Assembly: GCA_023400335.1 (NCBI GenBank)
Contig: JAEXFF010000070.1
Location: forward strand, 1-5,387
From: Bacteroidota bacterium
GTDB taxonomy: Bacteria; Bacteroidota; Bacteroidia; Bacteroidales; Marinifilaceae
Reading direction: 5' to 3'
DNA: 5,387 nt
Each line of letters begins with the position of its first letter. Within the stretch, counting starts at the first letter, position 1. A model generated the notes under the pieces. That model was not told where the DNA came from. It did no database searches and saw only the letters and a program-made list of their open reading frames with translations. Shown in pieces: positions 1-5,387 of the stretch. Position numbers and translations under genes: made by a program.

Positions 1-2
1 TA

Positions 3-794
3 TCGGCACCGATTTTGCTTTGTCTGATTATGCTTTGTATCGGAACGATTGCCTTTATGGTTTATACGGTTATGGACCGGAAACTGGACAAATCCATAGA
101 CGAATCGGATGCAGAACCGGAAGAACCTTTCAAGGTAAAAGATATTTGGGAAATCATGACGAACAAAGGATTCTGGCTGGTAGCTTTACTATGTGTACTA
201 TTTTATTCTGCCGTTTTCCCTTTCTTAAAATATGCCACAGACTTAATGGTCAACAAATATGCGGTTGATCCGAAACTTGCCGGGATTATTCCCGGTCTCC
301 TTCCTTTCGGAACGATCATATTGACCCCGTTATTTGGTAATTTATACGACCGGAAAGGAAAAGGAGCAACGATCATGATGATCGGAGCCATTATGCTCAT
401 CTGTGTACACGGTTTATTTGCGTTACCTTTATTAAACGAATGGTGGTTTGCGACCATTGTCATGATTGTCCTGGGGGTGGCTTTTTCCCTGGTACCTTCT
501 GCAATGTGGCCTTCTGTTCCGAAAATTATTCCGGAAAAACAGTTAGGTACAGCTTATGCACTGATTTTCTGGGTGCAGAACTGGGGATTAATGGGAGTAC
601 CTGCTCTTATCGGATGGGTACTGGACCGTTATTGCAAACTGGGAGGAGAAGGTCAGCCGGCTTACGATTACACACTTCCCATGGTTATCTTTACCAGTTT
701 CGGGGTATTAGCGCTTATCATTGCCATTTTATTGAAACGGGAAGATAAGAAAAAAGGCTACGGTCTGGAACTTCCGAATATAAAAAAGGATTAA
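3..794 (+). CDS. MFS transporter, MFSD1-like, C-terminal part (5' end outside window)
   Basis: This is the C-terminal half of an inner-membrane secondary transporter. The frame is open to the left edge (codons S-A-P-I precede the first possible start, a TTG at 15), so the gene begins upstream. Seen: one hydrophobic segment (about nt 15-74), an acidic, charged cytoplasmic loop (nt 75-167, DESDAEPEE) typical of the hinge between MFS halves, then six further hydrophobic segments, matching TM6 to TM12. The MFS motif A-like loop GNLYDRKGKG lies at about nt 336-365, between TM8 and TM9. The stretch PSAMWPSVPKIIPEKQLGTA (about nt 495-554) followed by a Q-N-x-G segment resembles, from memory, eukaryotic MFSD1, reported as a lysosomal dipeptide transporter. 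That suggests a peptide or other small organic substrate, but substrate assignment is inference. A strong terminator follows, so this gene ends its own transcription unit. MFS membership is near certain; the subfamily is moderately supported. Confidence 0.9.
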   Translation, partial: SAPILLCLIMLCIGTIAFMVYTVMDRKLDKSIDESDAEPEEPFKVKDIWEIMTNKGFWLVALLCVLFYSAVFPFLKYATDLMVNKYAVDPKLAGIIPGLLPFGTIILTPLFGNLYDRKGKGATIMMIGAIMLICVHGLFALPLLNEWWFATIVMIVLGVAFSLVPSAMWPSVPKIIPEKQLGTAYALIFWVQNWGLMGVPALIGWVLDRYCKLGGEGQPAYDYTLPMVIFTSFGVLALIIAILLKREDKKKGYGLELPNIKKD

Positions 795-818
795 AGATTT
801 ACTCTTTTGAAGAAAGAT

Positions 819-852
819 AGCGGAAACCTTTAAAAGTTTCCGCTGTTTTTTT
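819..852 (+). terminator. Rho-independent terminator after the MFS gene
   Basis: A perfect 9-bp inverted repeat, AGCGGAAAC (819-827) with GTTTCCGCT (836-844), encloses an 8-base loop and is followed after one G by seven T residues (846-852). A-rich bases upstream (813-817) can extend the stem by pairing with the T tract. It starts 24 bases after the stop codon at 794 and separates the transporter from the downstream flavoenzyme gene. Confidence 0.9.
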
Positions 853-861
853 GTAGTTTTG
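829..861 (+). promoter_or_regulatory. Candidate Bacteroidota-type promoter for the flavoenzyme gene
   Basis: TAGTTTTG at 854-861 matches the Bacteroidota -7 consensus TAnnTTTG exactly. A partial -33 match, TTTA (829-832; consensus TTTG), lies 21 bases upstream, within the usual spacing. Transcription would begin near 866-868, leaving a leader of about 15 bases before the ATG at 883. The box sits right after the T tract of the preceding terminator, so terminator and promoter overlap. The -7 box is clear; the -33 box is weak and lies in the terminator loop. Confidence 0.45.
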
Positions 862-882
862 TTGAAACAATCATTATCGGTC

Positions 883-1800
883 ATGAATAGAATTACACAA
901 CTTTTTCATATTCAATACCCCATCATTCAAGGGGGAATGGTATGGTGCAGCGGTTGGAAACTGGCTTCTGCCGTCAGTAATAACGGTGGACTCGGACTGC
1001 TAGGGGCAGGTTCCATGCACCCGGAAGTTTTAGTAGAACATATCCGTCAAATGCATACTGCAACCCGTCATCCCTGGGGAGTAAACGTTCCCTTACTTTA
1101 TCCGGAAATGGACCGACTTATTCAAATCCTGATAGAAGAAAAAGTAAAAATTGTTTTTACCTCTGCAGGAAGTCCTAAAAAATGGACACCTCTGTTAAAA
1201 TCTCACGGTATGACAGTTGTACATGTTGTCAGTAGTGCTCTCTTTGCCCGGAAAAGTGAAGAAGCCGGAGTTGACGCTATCGTTGCCGAAGGATTTGAGG
1301 CAGGGGGGCACAACGGAAGAGAAGAAACCACCACTTTAACCCTGATTCCCAATGTAGTTGCCCATTGCAGCCTGCCCGTTATTGCTGCAGGTGGTATAGC
1401 CTCCGGGAAAGCCATGGCAGCCATGAGGATGCTGGGAGCGGAAGGGGTACAAATCGGGAGCCGTTTTGCCATAGCCACCGAATCCTCAGCCCATCCGCTC
1501 TTTAAAGAAAAAGTAATTCAAAGTGTAGAAGGCGATACCGTGCTGGCATTAAAAAAATTAGCTCCTACCCGCTTCCTGAAAAACGAATTCTATACGCAGC
1601 TAAAACAACTGGAAGACGAAGGGGCTGACGTTTCCATTATCAGTCAATTCCTGGGGAAAGGCCGTGCTAAAAAAGGAATTTTCGAAGGAAACCTTCCGGA
1701 AGGGGAATTGGAAATCGGACAAATCGCCTCTATGTTAAACCAAAAAGAATCCGTAGCGGATATCATTCGGAATATTGTGACAGAATATATCAATGTATAG
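883..1800 (+). CDS. FMN-dependent nitronate monooxygenase / FabK-type enoyl-ACP reductase family protein
   Basis: A complete 305-residue cytoplasmic TIM-barrel flavoprotein. Seen: the N-terminal FMN-site signature YPIIQGGM (12-19), glycine-rich SNNGGLGLLGAGSM (32-45), GVNVP (66-70), the active-site segment EGFEAGGHNG with His143 (136-145), phosphate-binding AAGGIASG (168-175) and QIGSRF (190-195). Family knowledge: nitronate monooxygenases oxidise alkyl nitronates, while FabK reduces enoyl-ACP in fatty acid synthesis; both share this fold and active-site His. From memory, the layout tracks pneumococcal FabK closely, including EGMEAGGHIG with His144 and a C-terminal GQIA...KE...I segment, so a role in lipid metabolism is possible. 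Sequence alone does not decide between the two. Start: an in-frame TTG at 859 would add eight residues, but the ATG at 883 gives the conserved MNRIT...YPIIQGGM beginning and lies downstream of the predicted transcription start. It has its own promoter and is followed by an 82-bp gap with no terminator. Confidence 0.9.
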   Translation: MNRITQLFHIQYPIIQGGMVWCSGWKLASAVSNNGGLGLLGAGSMHPEVLVEHIRQMHTATRHPWGVNVPLLYPEMDRLIQILIEEKVKIVFTSAGSPKKWTPLLKSHGMTVVHVVSSALFARKSEEAGVDAIVAEGFEAGGHNGREETTTLTLIPNVVAHCSLPVIAAGGIASGKAMAAMRMLGAEGVQIGSRFAIATESSAHPLFKEKVIQSVEGDTVLALKKLAPTRFLKNEFYTQLKQLEDEGADVSIISQFLGKGRAKKGIFEGNLPEGELEIGQIASMLNQKESVADIIRNIVTEYINV

Positions 1801-1882
1801 CAAACTGTAAAAATTTTGAATTAGAAAACTAAAACCGGATTATTCCGTTAATTCTATCATCACTTTAATTACTGAACATTCT

Positions 1883-3121
1883 ATGATAAAATTTTCACGT
1901 CATATTTTAGAAAATGGACTCACAGTATTGTGTAATACAGATTCCGGAACTCCTTTCGTATCTGTAAACATACTGTATAAAGTAGGAGCAAAAAACGAAA
2001 TCCCCCAAAAAACCGGTTTTGCTCACTTATTCGAACATCTTATGTTCAGTGGTTCGGTGAATGTAAAAGATTTCGACCGGGAAGTCCAGCTTGCCGGAGG
2101 GGACAGCAACGCCTATACAACCAATGATTATACGAACTATTATATTACGATCCCGGCAGAAAATTTAGAAACAGCTCTTTGGTTAGAGTCCGACCGGATG
2201 CTGGGATTGAATCTTACCCCCCAGGCATTAGATGTTCAGAAGCATGTGGTCATCGAAGAATTCAAACAACGCTATCTGAATGCTCCCTATGGAGATATCT
2301 GGCTCAAACTCCGTCCACTGTCGTACCGGGTACATCCTTACCGCTGGCCGACTATCGGGATTTCTCCCGAACATATCGAAAAAGCGACAGCAGAAGATGT
2401 AAAAGAATTTTTCCGGCATTATTATGCACCAAACAATGCCATCATCGGAATCAGTGGCAACGTTTCTGAAGACAAGGCATTAAAACTCGTACGGAAATGG
2501 TTTGGAGATATCCCTCCTTCGGACTACCGGCAAACGCCACTTCCGCAGGAACCGGAACAAACAGAAGCCCGCAGACTGGTTTTAACGGACAATCCGGTTC
2601 CGGCTGATGTAATTTACAAAGTGTATCATATGGGAAGCCGGAATTCAGAAAACTTTTATCGCTGTGATATCATTTCGGATATCTTATCCAACGGTCAATC
2701 TTCCCGGCTTTACCTTCATCTTATCAAAGAATCCCGTTTATTTTCAAGTATCGATGCTTATGTAACCGGAGATATAGATCCCGGCCTGTTCGTATTCAGC
2801 GGCAAACTATCTGAGGGAAGTTCTGTGGAAGCAGCAGAAGCATCTATGGAAAAAGAATTGAAAAATTTCATAGAAGACCCTATTCCCGGCCACGAACTCC
2901 GGAAAGTGATCCATAAAACAGAGGCCCGGATAAGTTTCAGCGAAATCAATTACCAATCAAAAGCGAATAATTTAGCCTTTTTTGAATACCTGGGAGATGC
3001 AGAATTAATTAATAATGAGAATAAAAAATACGAACAAATTACGCCGGAAAAAATGAAAGAAACGGCCCGGAATTTATTCCGTCCTGAAAATTGTTCTACT
3101 TTAATATATCTCAAAAAATAG
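1883..3121 (+). CDS. M16B zinc metallopeptidase, catalytic subunit
   Basis: A 412-residue single-cassette M16 protein of the pitrilysin/mitochondrial processing peptidase type. Seen: the inverted zinc motif HLFEH at 48-52 (ligands His48 and His52, general base Glu51) followed by the usual MFSGS, and the distal glutamate in VVIEEF (122-127), most likely Glu126. The middle segment NNAIIGISGNV (184-194) matches the end of the first M16 domain. The second domain has GQSSRLYLHL (271-280), but positions expected to hold the substrate-binding Arg and Tyr are Ile281 and Ser288. Family knowledge: M16B enzymes form clam-shaped dimers that degrade short, unfolded peptides. When one chain has HxxEH and the other the R/Y pair, the active enzyme is a heterodimer. 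The partner is encoded 42 bp downstream. There is no signal peptide, so cytoplasmic location is inferred. The ATG at 1883 starts just before the first strand (HILENGLTVL); no clear promoter or Shine-Dalgarno was seen in the preceding 82 bp. Confidence 0.93.
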   Translation: MIKFSRHILENGLTVLCNTDSGTPFVSVNILYKVGAKNEIPQKTGFAHLFEHLMFSGSVNVKDFDREVQLAGGDSNAYTTNDYTNYYITIPAENLETALWLESDRMLGLNLTPQALDVQKHVVIEEFKQRYLNAPYGDIWLKLRPLSYRVHPYRWPTIGISPEHIEKATAEDVKEFFRHYYAPNNAIIGISGNVSEDKALKLVRKWFGDIPPSDYRQTPLPQEPEQTEARRLVLTDNPVPADVIYKVYHMGSRNSENFYRCDIISDILSNGQSSRLYLHLIKESRLFSSIDAYVTGDIDPGLFVFSGKLSEGSSVEAAEASMEKELKNFIEDPIPGHELRKVIHKTEARISFSEINYQSKANNLAFFEYLGDAELINNENKKYEQITPEKMKETARNLFRPENCSTLIYLKK

Positions 3122-3163
3122 CCTGAATAAAAATATACAACCGATTTATATGTCTTTACCATT

Positions 3164-4444
3164 ATGACCGTTAACCGAAAAATCAGTCCTCCTCTTTCGG
3201 AACTAAGCATACCGAAAGTTTTGCCTTATACCGTCCATACACTTCCCAACGGAATGGAGGTGATTCTCCTGAATGATCCGGAACAGGATGTTTTTAAAAT
3301 GGATATCGTCTTCAATGCCGGGGTTTATTACCAAAAGCAGCCATTGGTCGCTACGACGGCTATTAATATGCTCAATGAAGGAACGACCTGCCACAACTCT
3401 GCAGAAATAGCAGAAATATTTGATTATTACGGAGCATGTGTAGATTATAATAGCGGGATGCATAAAGCAGAACTGAATCTGTTGTCCTTGAATAAATTTG
3501 CTGAAAAAACCATCTCCCTGCTGGCAGAAATTCTATCGAGCAGTATAATTCCGGCTCACGAACTGGAAATCTACCTCTGTAATAAAAAACAGCAATTTCT
3601 AGTAGAAAAACAAAAGACAAACTGGTTGGCCAGAAAAGAATTAACCCGTCTGTTGTTCGGTCCCAGCCATCCTTACGCCAACACCATACAAGAAGCTGAT
3701 TACGACCGGATTACTCCGGAAATTATCCGGGAATTTTACCACAACAGATTAAATACAGGAAATAGCTTTATTCTCTTATCCGGGAATATTACTCCTGCTA
3801 TTCAGCAAATTACAGCAAATGCATTCGGAGAACTTCCCCGGCCTGCAGCCGCTCTCCAAACTCCGGTTTATACTTTACAACCCGCTACCCCAGGACGTTT
3901 CCCCATAGAAAAAGAAGATGCCGTCCAGACCAGCATCCGGATCGGGAAAAAAGGAGTACGCCTGAATGAAGAGGATTATGCCGGATTTTTATTGTTAAAT
4001 ACTGTTTTGGGAGGTTATTTCGGTTCCCGGCTCATGTCTAATATACGCGAAGAAAAAGGATATACTTACGGTATTCACTCTTTCAATGTATCCCTTCCCG
4101 AAACAGCCTACTGGTGCGTCGCTACAGACGTGGACAATACTTATACAGAAGCAACGGTCGAAGAAATCCTGAAAGAAATCCGTAAAATCCGGACCGAACT
4201 TATTCCGGAAGCAGAATTAAATCTGGTAAAAAACTTTTTTCACGGCGATTTACTTCGGGAAATCGATGGCGTATTCGCTCAGGCAGATGCTCTGAAACAC
4301 AAATTGTCTTATGGCATAGACAATCGTTTTTATAAGCAAATCATCCAAAGAGTCAAACAATGTAATGCATCTTATCTGCGGGAACTGGCAGAAAAACACC
4401 TGAACCCGGAAGAATTATACATTGTTACAGCAGGAAAACACTAA
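3164..4444 (+). CDS. M16B peptidase-like protein, non-catalytic partner subunit
   Basis: A 426-residue M16-fold protein paralogous to the upstream gene. Seen: an N-terminal strand region YTVHTLPNGMEVILL (22-36), then the region where the zinc motif should lie. Counting back from the conserved G-T (73-74), the HxxEH positions are Thr64-Thr65-Ala66-Ile67-Asn68, so all zinc and catalytic residues are gone. SFILLSGNI (201-209) closes the first domain. The second domain carries GSRLMSNIREEKGYTYGI (287-304), with Arg295 and Tyr302 in the spacing of the R/Y pair that binds the substrate carboxy-terminal side in the family. It should therefore be catalytically dead alone and complete the active chamber with the HxxEH subunit, as in bacterial M16B heterodimers. 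No signal peptide is present. The ATG at 3164 follows the partner's stop by 42 bp; an ATG at 3150 is in another frame and stops within a few codons. It lies 30 bp before the next gene. Confidence 0.93.
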   Translation: MTVNRKISPPLSELSIPKVLPYTVHTLPNGMEVILLNDPEQDVFKMDIVFNAGVYYQKQPLVATTAINMLNEGTTCHNSAEIAEIFDYYGACVDYNSGMHKAELNLLSLNKFAEKTISLLAEILSSSIIPAHELEIYLCNKKQQFLVEKQKTNWLARKELTRLLFGPSHPYANTIQEADYDRITPEIIREFYHNRLNTGNSFILLSGNITPAIQQITANAFGELPRPAAALQTPVYTLQPATPGRFPIEKEDAVQTSIRIGKKGVRLNEEDYAGFLLLNTVLGGYFGSRLMSNIREEKGYTYGIHSFNVSLPETAYWCVATDVDNTYTEATVEEILKEIRKIRTELIPEAELNLVKNFFHGDLLREIDGVFAQADALKHKLSYGIDNRFYKQIIQRVKQCNASYLRELAEKHLNPEELYIVTAGKH

Positions 4445-4474
4445 CCCGATTTCCATAATTTAAATTGATTCACT

Positions 4475-4987
4475 ATGAAAAATATATTCCTTCTTTTTCT
4501 GTTCTCCACCAGCATTATACTTAGTGCAGCAGCACAGGGGAAACAGAAAGCAAAAGAGTCCGGCTTTCAAAAAACAATCGCTTTAGTAGAAAGTAACCGT
4601 TTTCTAATAGAAGTAAAACGGGCATTCCCATTGGGGGGCAAATCAGTCGATTTATTCTCTAACCGGGGCAGGATCACAATAACTGACTCCATAGCCAAAG
4701 GTTTTCTACCCTACTTTGGGAGGGCTTTTTCCGCTATCCCGGGAGAAGACGGAGGAATTTCTTTTGATAGTAAAATGAGAAAAAAAGAAGTGAAAGTAAA
4801 AGACAGCAAGAAAAAGAAACACATTCTCTATAGTTTTACCGTCAAAGGCAGAAATGACACTTATCAACTTTTTCTGGATATTACTTCGGACAGTTCCTGT
4901 TTCGTATCTGTCAGAAGTAACCGTAAAAGTCAAATCGCTTACGATGGCATCATCCGTCCTCTCCCAGGCGAAACTCCTGAACATTAA
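4475..4987 (+). CDS. DUF4251 domain-containing exported protein (first of a tandem pair)
   Basis: A 170-residue protein of unknown function matching the DUF4251 pattern. Seen: a signal peptide (Lys2, hydrophobic core 4-17, likely cleavage after Ala20 in SAAAQ) with no lipobox cysteine, so it is probably a soluble periplasmic or otherwise exported protein. The mature part contains the family landmarks in order: LVESNRFLIEV (37-47), RAFPLGGKSV (49-58), a short strand RITITDS (66-72), FLPYFGRAF (77-85), GISFDS (94-99), a strongly basic stretch (101-116, rich in Lys), YSFTVKG (119-125), YQLFLDIT (130-137) and FVSVRSNRKSQIAYDGII (143-160). This is about the usual full length. Family function is not established; a small beta-rich fold is likely. 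It lies 30 bp after the M16 pair with no terminator between, so it may be co-transcribed, but that does not prove a shared role. Family recognition is from remembered motifs. Confidence 0.85.
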   Translation: MKNIFLLFLFSTSIILSAAAQGKQKAKESGFQKTIALVESNRFLIEVKRAFPLGGKSVDLFSNRGRITITDSIAKGFLPYFGRAFSAIPGEDGGISFDSKMRKKEVKVKDSKKKKHILYSFTVKGRNDTYQLFLDITSDSSCFVSVRSNRKSQIAYDGIIRPLPGETPEH

Positions 4988-4992
4988 TTTTC

Positions 4993-5038
4993 TTTCATCG
5001 TATACGGAGATAAAAACTCCGTACCGATGAAATTTTTT
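4993..5038 (+). promoter_or_regulatory. Hairpin over the start codon of the second DUF4251 gene, followed by T6 (attenuator-like)
   Basis: Two stacked perfect stems are seen. TACGGAG (5003-5009) pairs with CTCCGTA (5017-5023) around an A-rich loop (5010-5016). TTTCATCG (4993-5000) pairs with CGATGAAA (5025-5032). Only a 2-by-1 internal loop (5001-5002 opposite 5024) separates them, giving 15 base pairs. Six T residues follow at once (5033-5038). The ATG of the next gene (5027-5029) lies in the outer stem, the only GGAG upstream (5006-5009) lies in the inner stem, and the T tract is the TTT TTT of codons 3 and 4. The shape is that of an intrinsic terminator, but it overlaps a start codon. Possible roles are partial termination between the tandem genes, a translational lock, or both. 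Ribosomes ending at 4987 would reach about 5000 and could open the outer stem. The role is inferred. Confidence 0.65.
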
Positions 5039-5387
5039 CTAATCGCACTTTCCCTTTTTATCTACCTGACCGGAAACGGTCAAACAGATAAAATCCGGAT
5101 CGAAACAGAATTCCGGCATACACAAGAAATCGTAGAAAGCGAAAAGTTCAGGATAGATGTCCATATAGCTACCCCCCTCAACGGTATGAATATTACCGTT
5201 GATAGCGCATACATTATCATTGACGGAACACAGGCTTCCGGTTATCTTCCCTATTATAGCAGCGGTTATTCTTTTCCACGGCTTGGCACAAAAGGGATTA
5301 ATTTTGATAATATGCCTTTTAATAAAACTTTAAAAATAAAAGGCCGGAATATCAAGAAATCACTGAAATACAGCTTCGGTATAGTGG
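5027..5387 (+). CDS. DUF4251 domain-containing exported protein (second of the pair, 3' end outside window)
   Basis: An open frame of 120 codons running off the right edge. Seen: a signal peptide (MKFF start, hydrophobic core 3-14, likely cleavage near Gly18-Gln19) without a lipobox cysteine, then landmarks shared in order and spacing with the upstream gene: IVESEKFRIDV (35-45), ATPLNGMNITV (48-58), AYIIIDG (61-67), GYLPYYSSGYSF (72-83), GINFDN (90-95) and KYSFGI (114-119). By comparison with its neighbour, about 45-50 residues are missing. It is a diverged paralogue: the FGRA after the LPY motif is replaced by YSSG, and the Lys-rich segment is shorter. The likely product is a soluble exported protein of unknown function. 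The start is chosen because the signal peptide begins there, although the ATG is buried in a hairpin. The stop-to-start gap is 39 bp, suggesting co-transcription subject to that hairpin. Confidence 0.85.
   Translation, partial: MKFFLIALSLFIYLTGNGQTDKIRIETEFRHTQEIVESEKFRIDVHIATPLNGMNITVDSAYIIIDGTQASGYLPYYSSGYSFPRLGTKGINFDNMPFNKTLKIKGRNIKKSLKYSFGIV

Noticed and set aside
203..463. Minus-strand open frame of 86 codons opposite the MFS transporter gene.
   Set aside because: It is a shadow of the transporter reading frame, which has clear membrane segments and MFS motifs; no promoter or family feature supports it.
859..882. In-frame TTG start giving a flavoenzyme eight residues longer.
   Set aside because: The TTG lies within the predicted -7 promoter box, the extra residues (LLKQSLSV) do not belong to the family N-terminus, and the ATG at 883 gives the expected MNRIT beginning.
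1811..1818. AAATTTTG as a possible -7 promoter box before the first M16 gene.
   Set aside because: It lacks the first T of TAnnTTTG and has no -33 partner at the right distance; in A/T-rich intergenic DNA such near matches arise by chance.
1833..1852. Short dyad around CGGATTATTCCG between the flavoenzyme and the first M16 gene.
   Set aside because: Only four contiguous base pairs (six with a bulge) and no T tract follow, so it is neither a convincing terminator nor an operator.
4457..4466. Palindrome AATTTAAATT just upstream of the first DUF4251 gene.
   Set aside because: Pure A/T and only ten bases; such palindromes are expected by chance in A/T-rich leaders.
4706..4984. Minus-strand open frame of 92 codons opposite the first DUF4251 gene.
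   Set aside because: It lies almost entirely antisense to a well-supported coding gene with a signal peptide and family motifs, and its translation shows no recognisable domain.
4985..4992. TAATTTTC as a possible -7 box for a separate promoter of the second DUF4251 gene.
   Set aside because: The final G of the consensus is replaced by C and no -33 element is visible about 20 bases upstream.

Overview
The window looks like chromosomal DNA from a member of the Bacteroidota, most likely order Bacteroidales. The reasons are two tandem genes of the DUF4251 type (a family known essentially from Bacteroidota), start codons with A/T-rich leaders and no usable Shine-Dalgarno, an exact match to the Bacteroidota -7 promoter box (TAnnTTTG), and moderate GC with frequent CGG arginine codons. 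The genus cannot be fixed from this sequence.

Layout: all genes are on the + strand. (1) 3-794 is the C-terminal half of a major facilitator superfamily transporter that resembles the MFSD1 branch; its start lies outside the window. It ends at a strong intrinsic terminator (819-852). (2) 883-1800 is a complete FMN-dependent TIM-barrel enzyme of the nitronate monooxygenase/FabK family. It has its own likely promoter tucked against the preceding terminator, and that promoter helps set the start codon at 883. (3) 1883-3121 and 3164-4444 are two adjacent M16 metallopeptidase-fold genes. The first carries the zinc motif HxxEH and has lost the R/Y substrate-binding pair; the second has lost the zinc motif and keeps the R/Y pair. 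This is the signature of a heterodimeric M16B peptidase. Neither has a signal peptide, so the complex should be cytoplasmic. (4) 4475-4987 and 5027-window end are two tandem exported DUF4251 paralogues; the second is cut by the window edge.

The genes from 1883 onward have gaps of 42, 30 and 39 bp with no independent terminator in the first two gaps, so they could form one transcription unit. The gap between the two DUF4251 genes is different: it holds a 15-bp hairpin that buries the second gene's start codon and runs straight into six T residues inside that gene's first codons. It could act as an intrinsic attenuator, a translational lock opened by ribosomes finishing the upstream gene, or both. 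This is the most unusual element in the window. No RNA genes, mobile elements, CRISPR arrays or tandem repeats were seen, and no gene-free stretch exceeds 100 bases.
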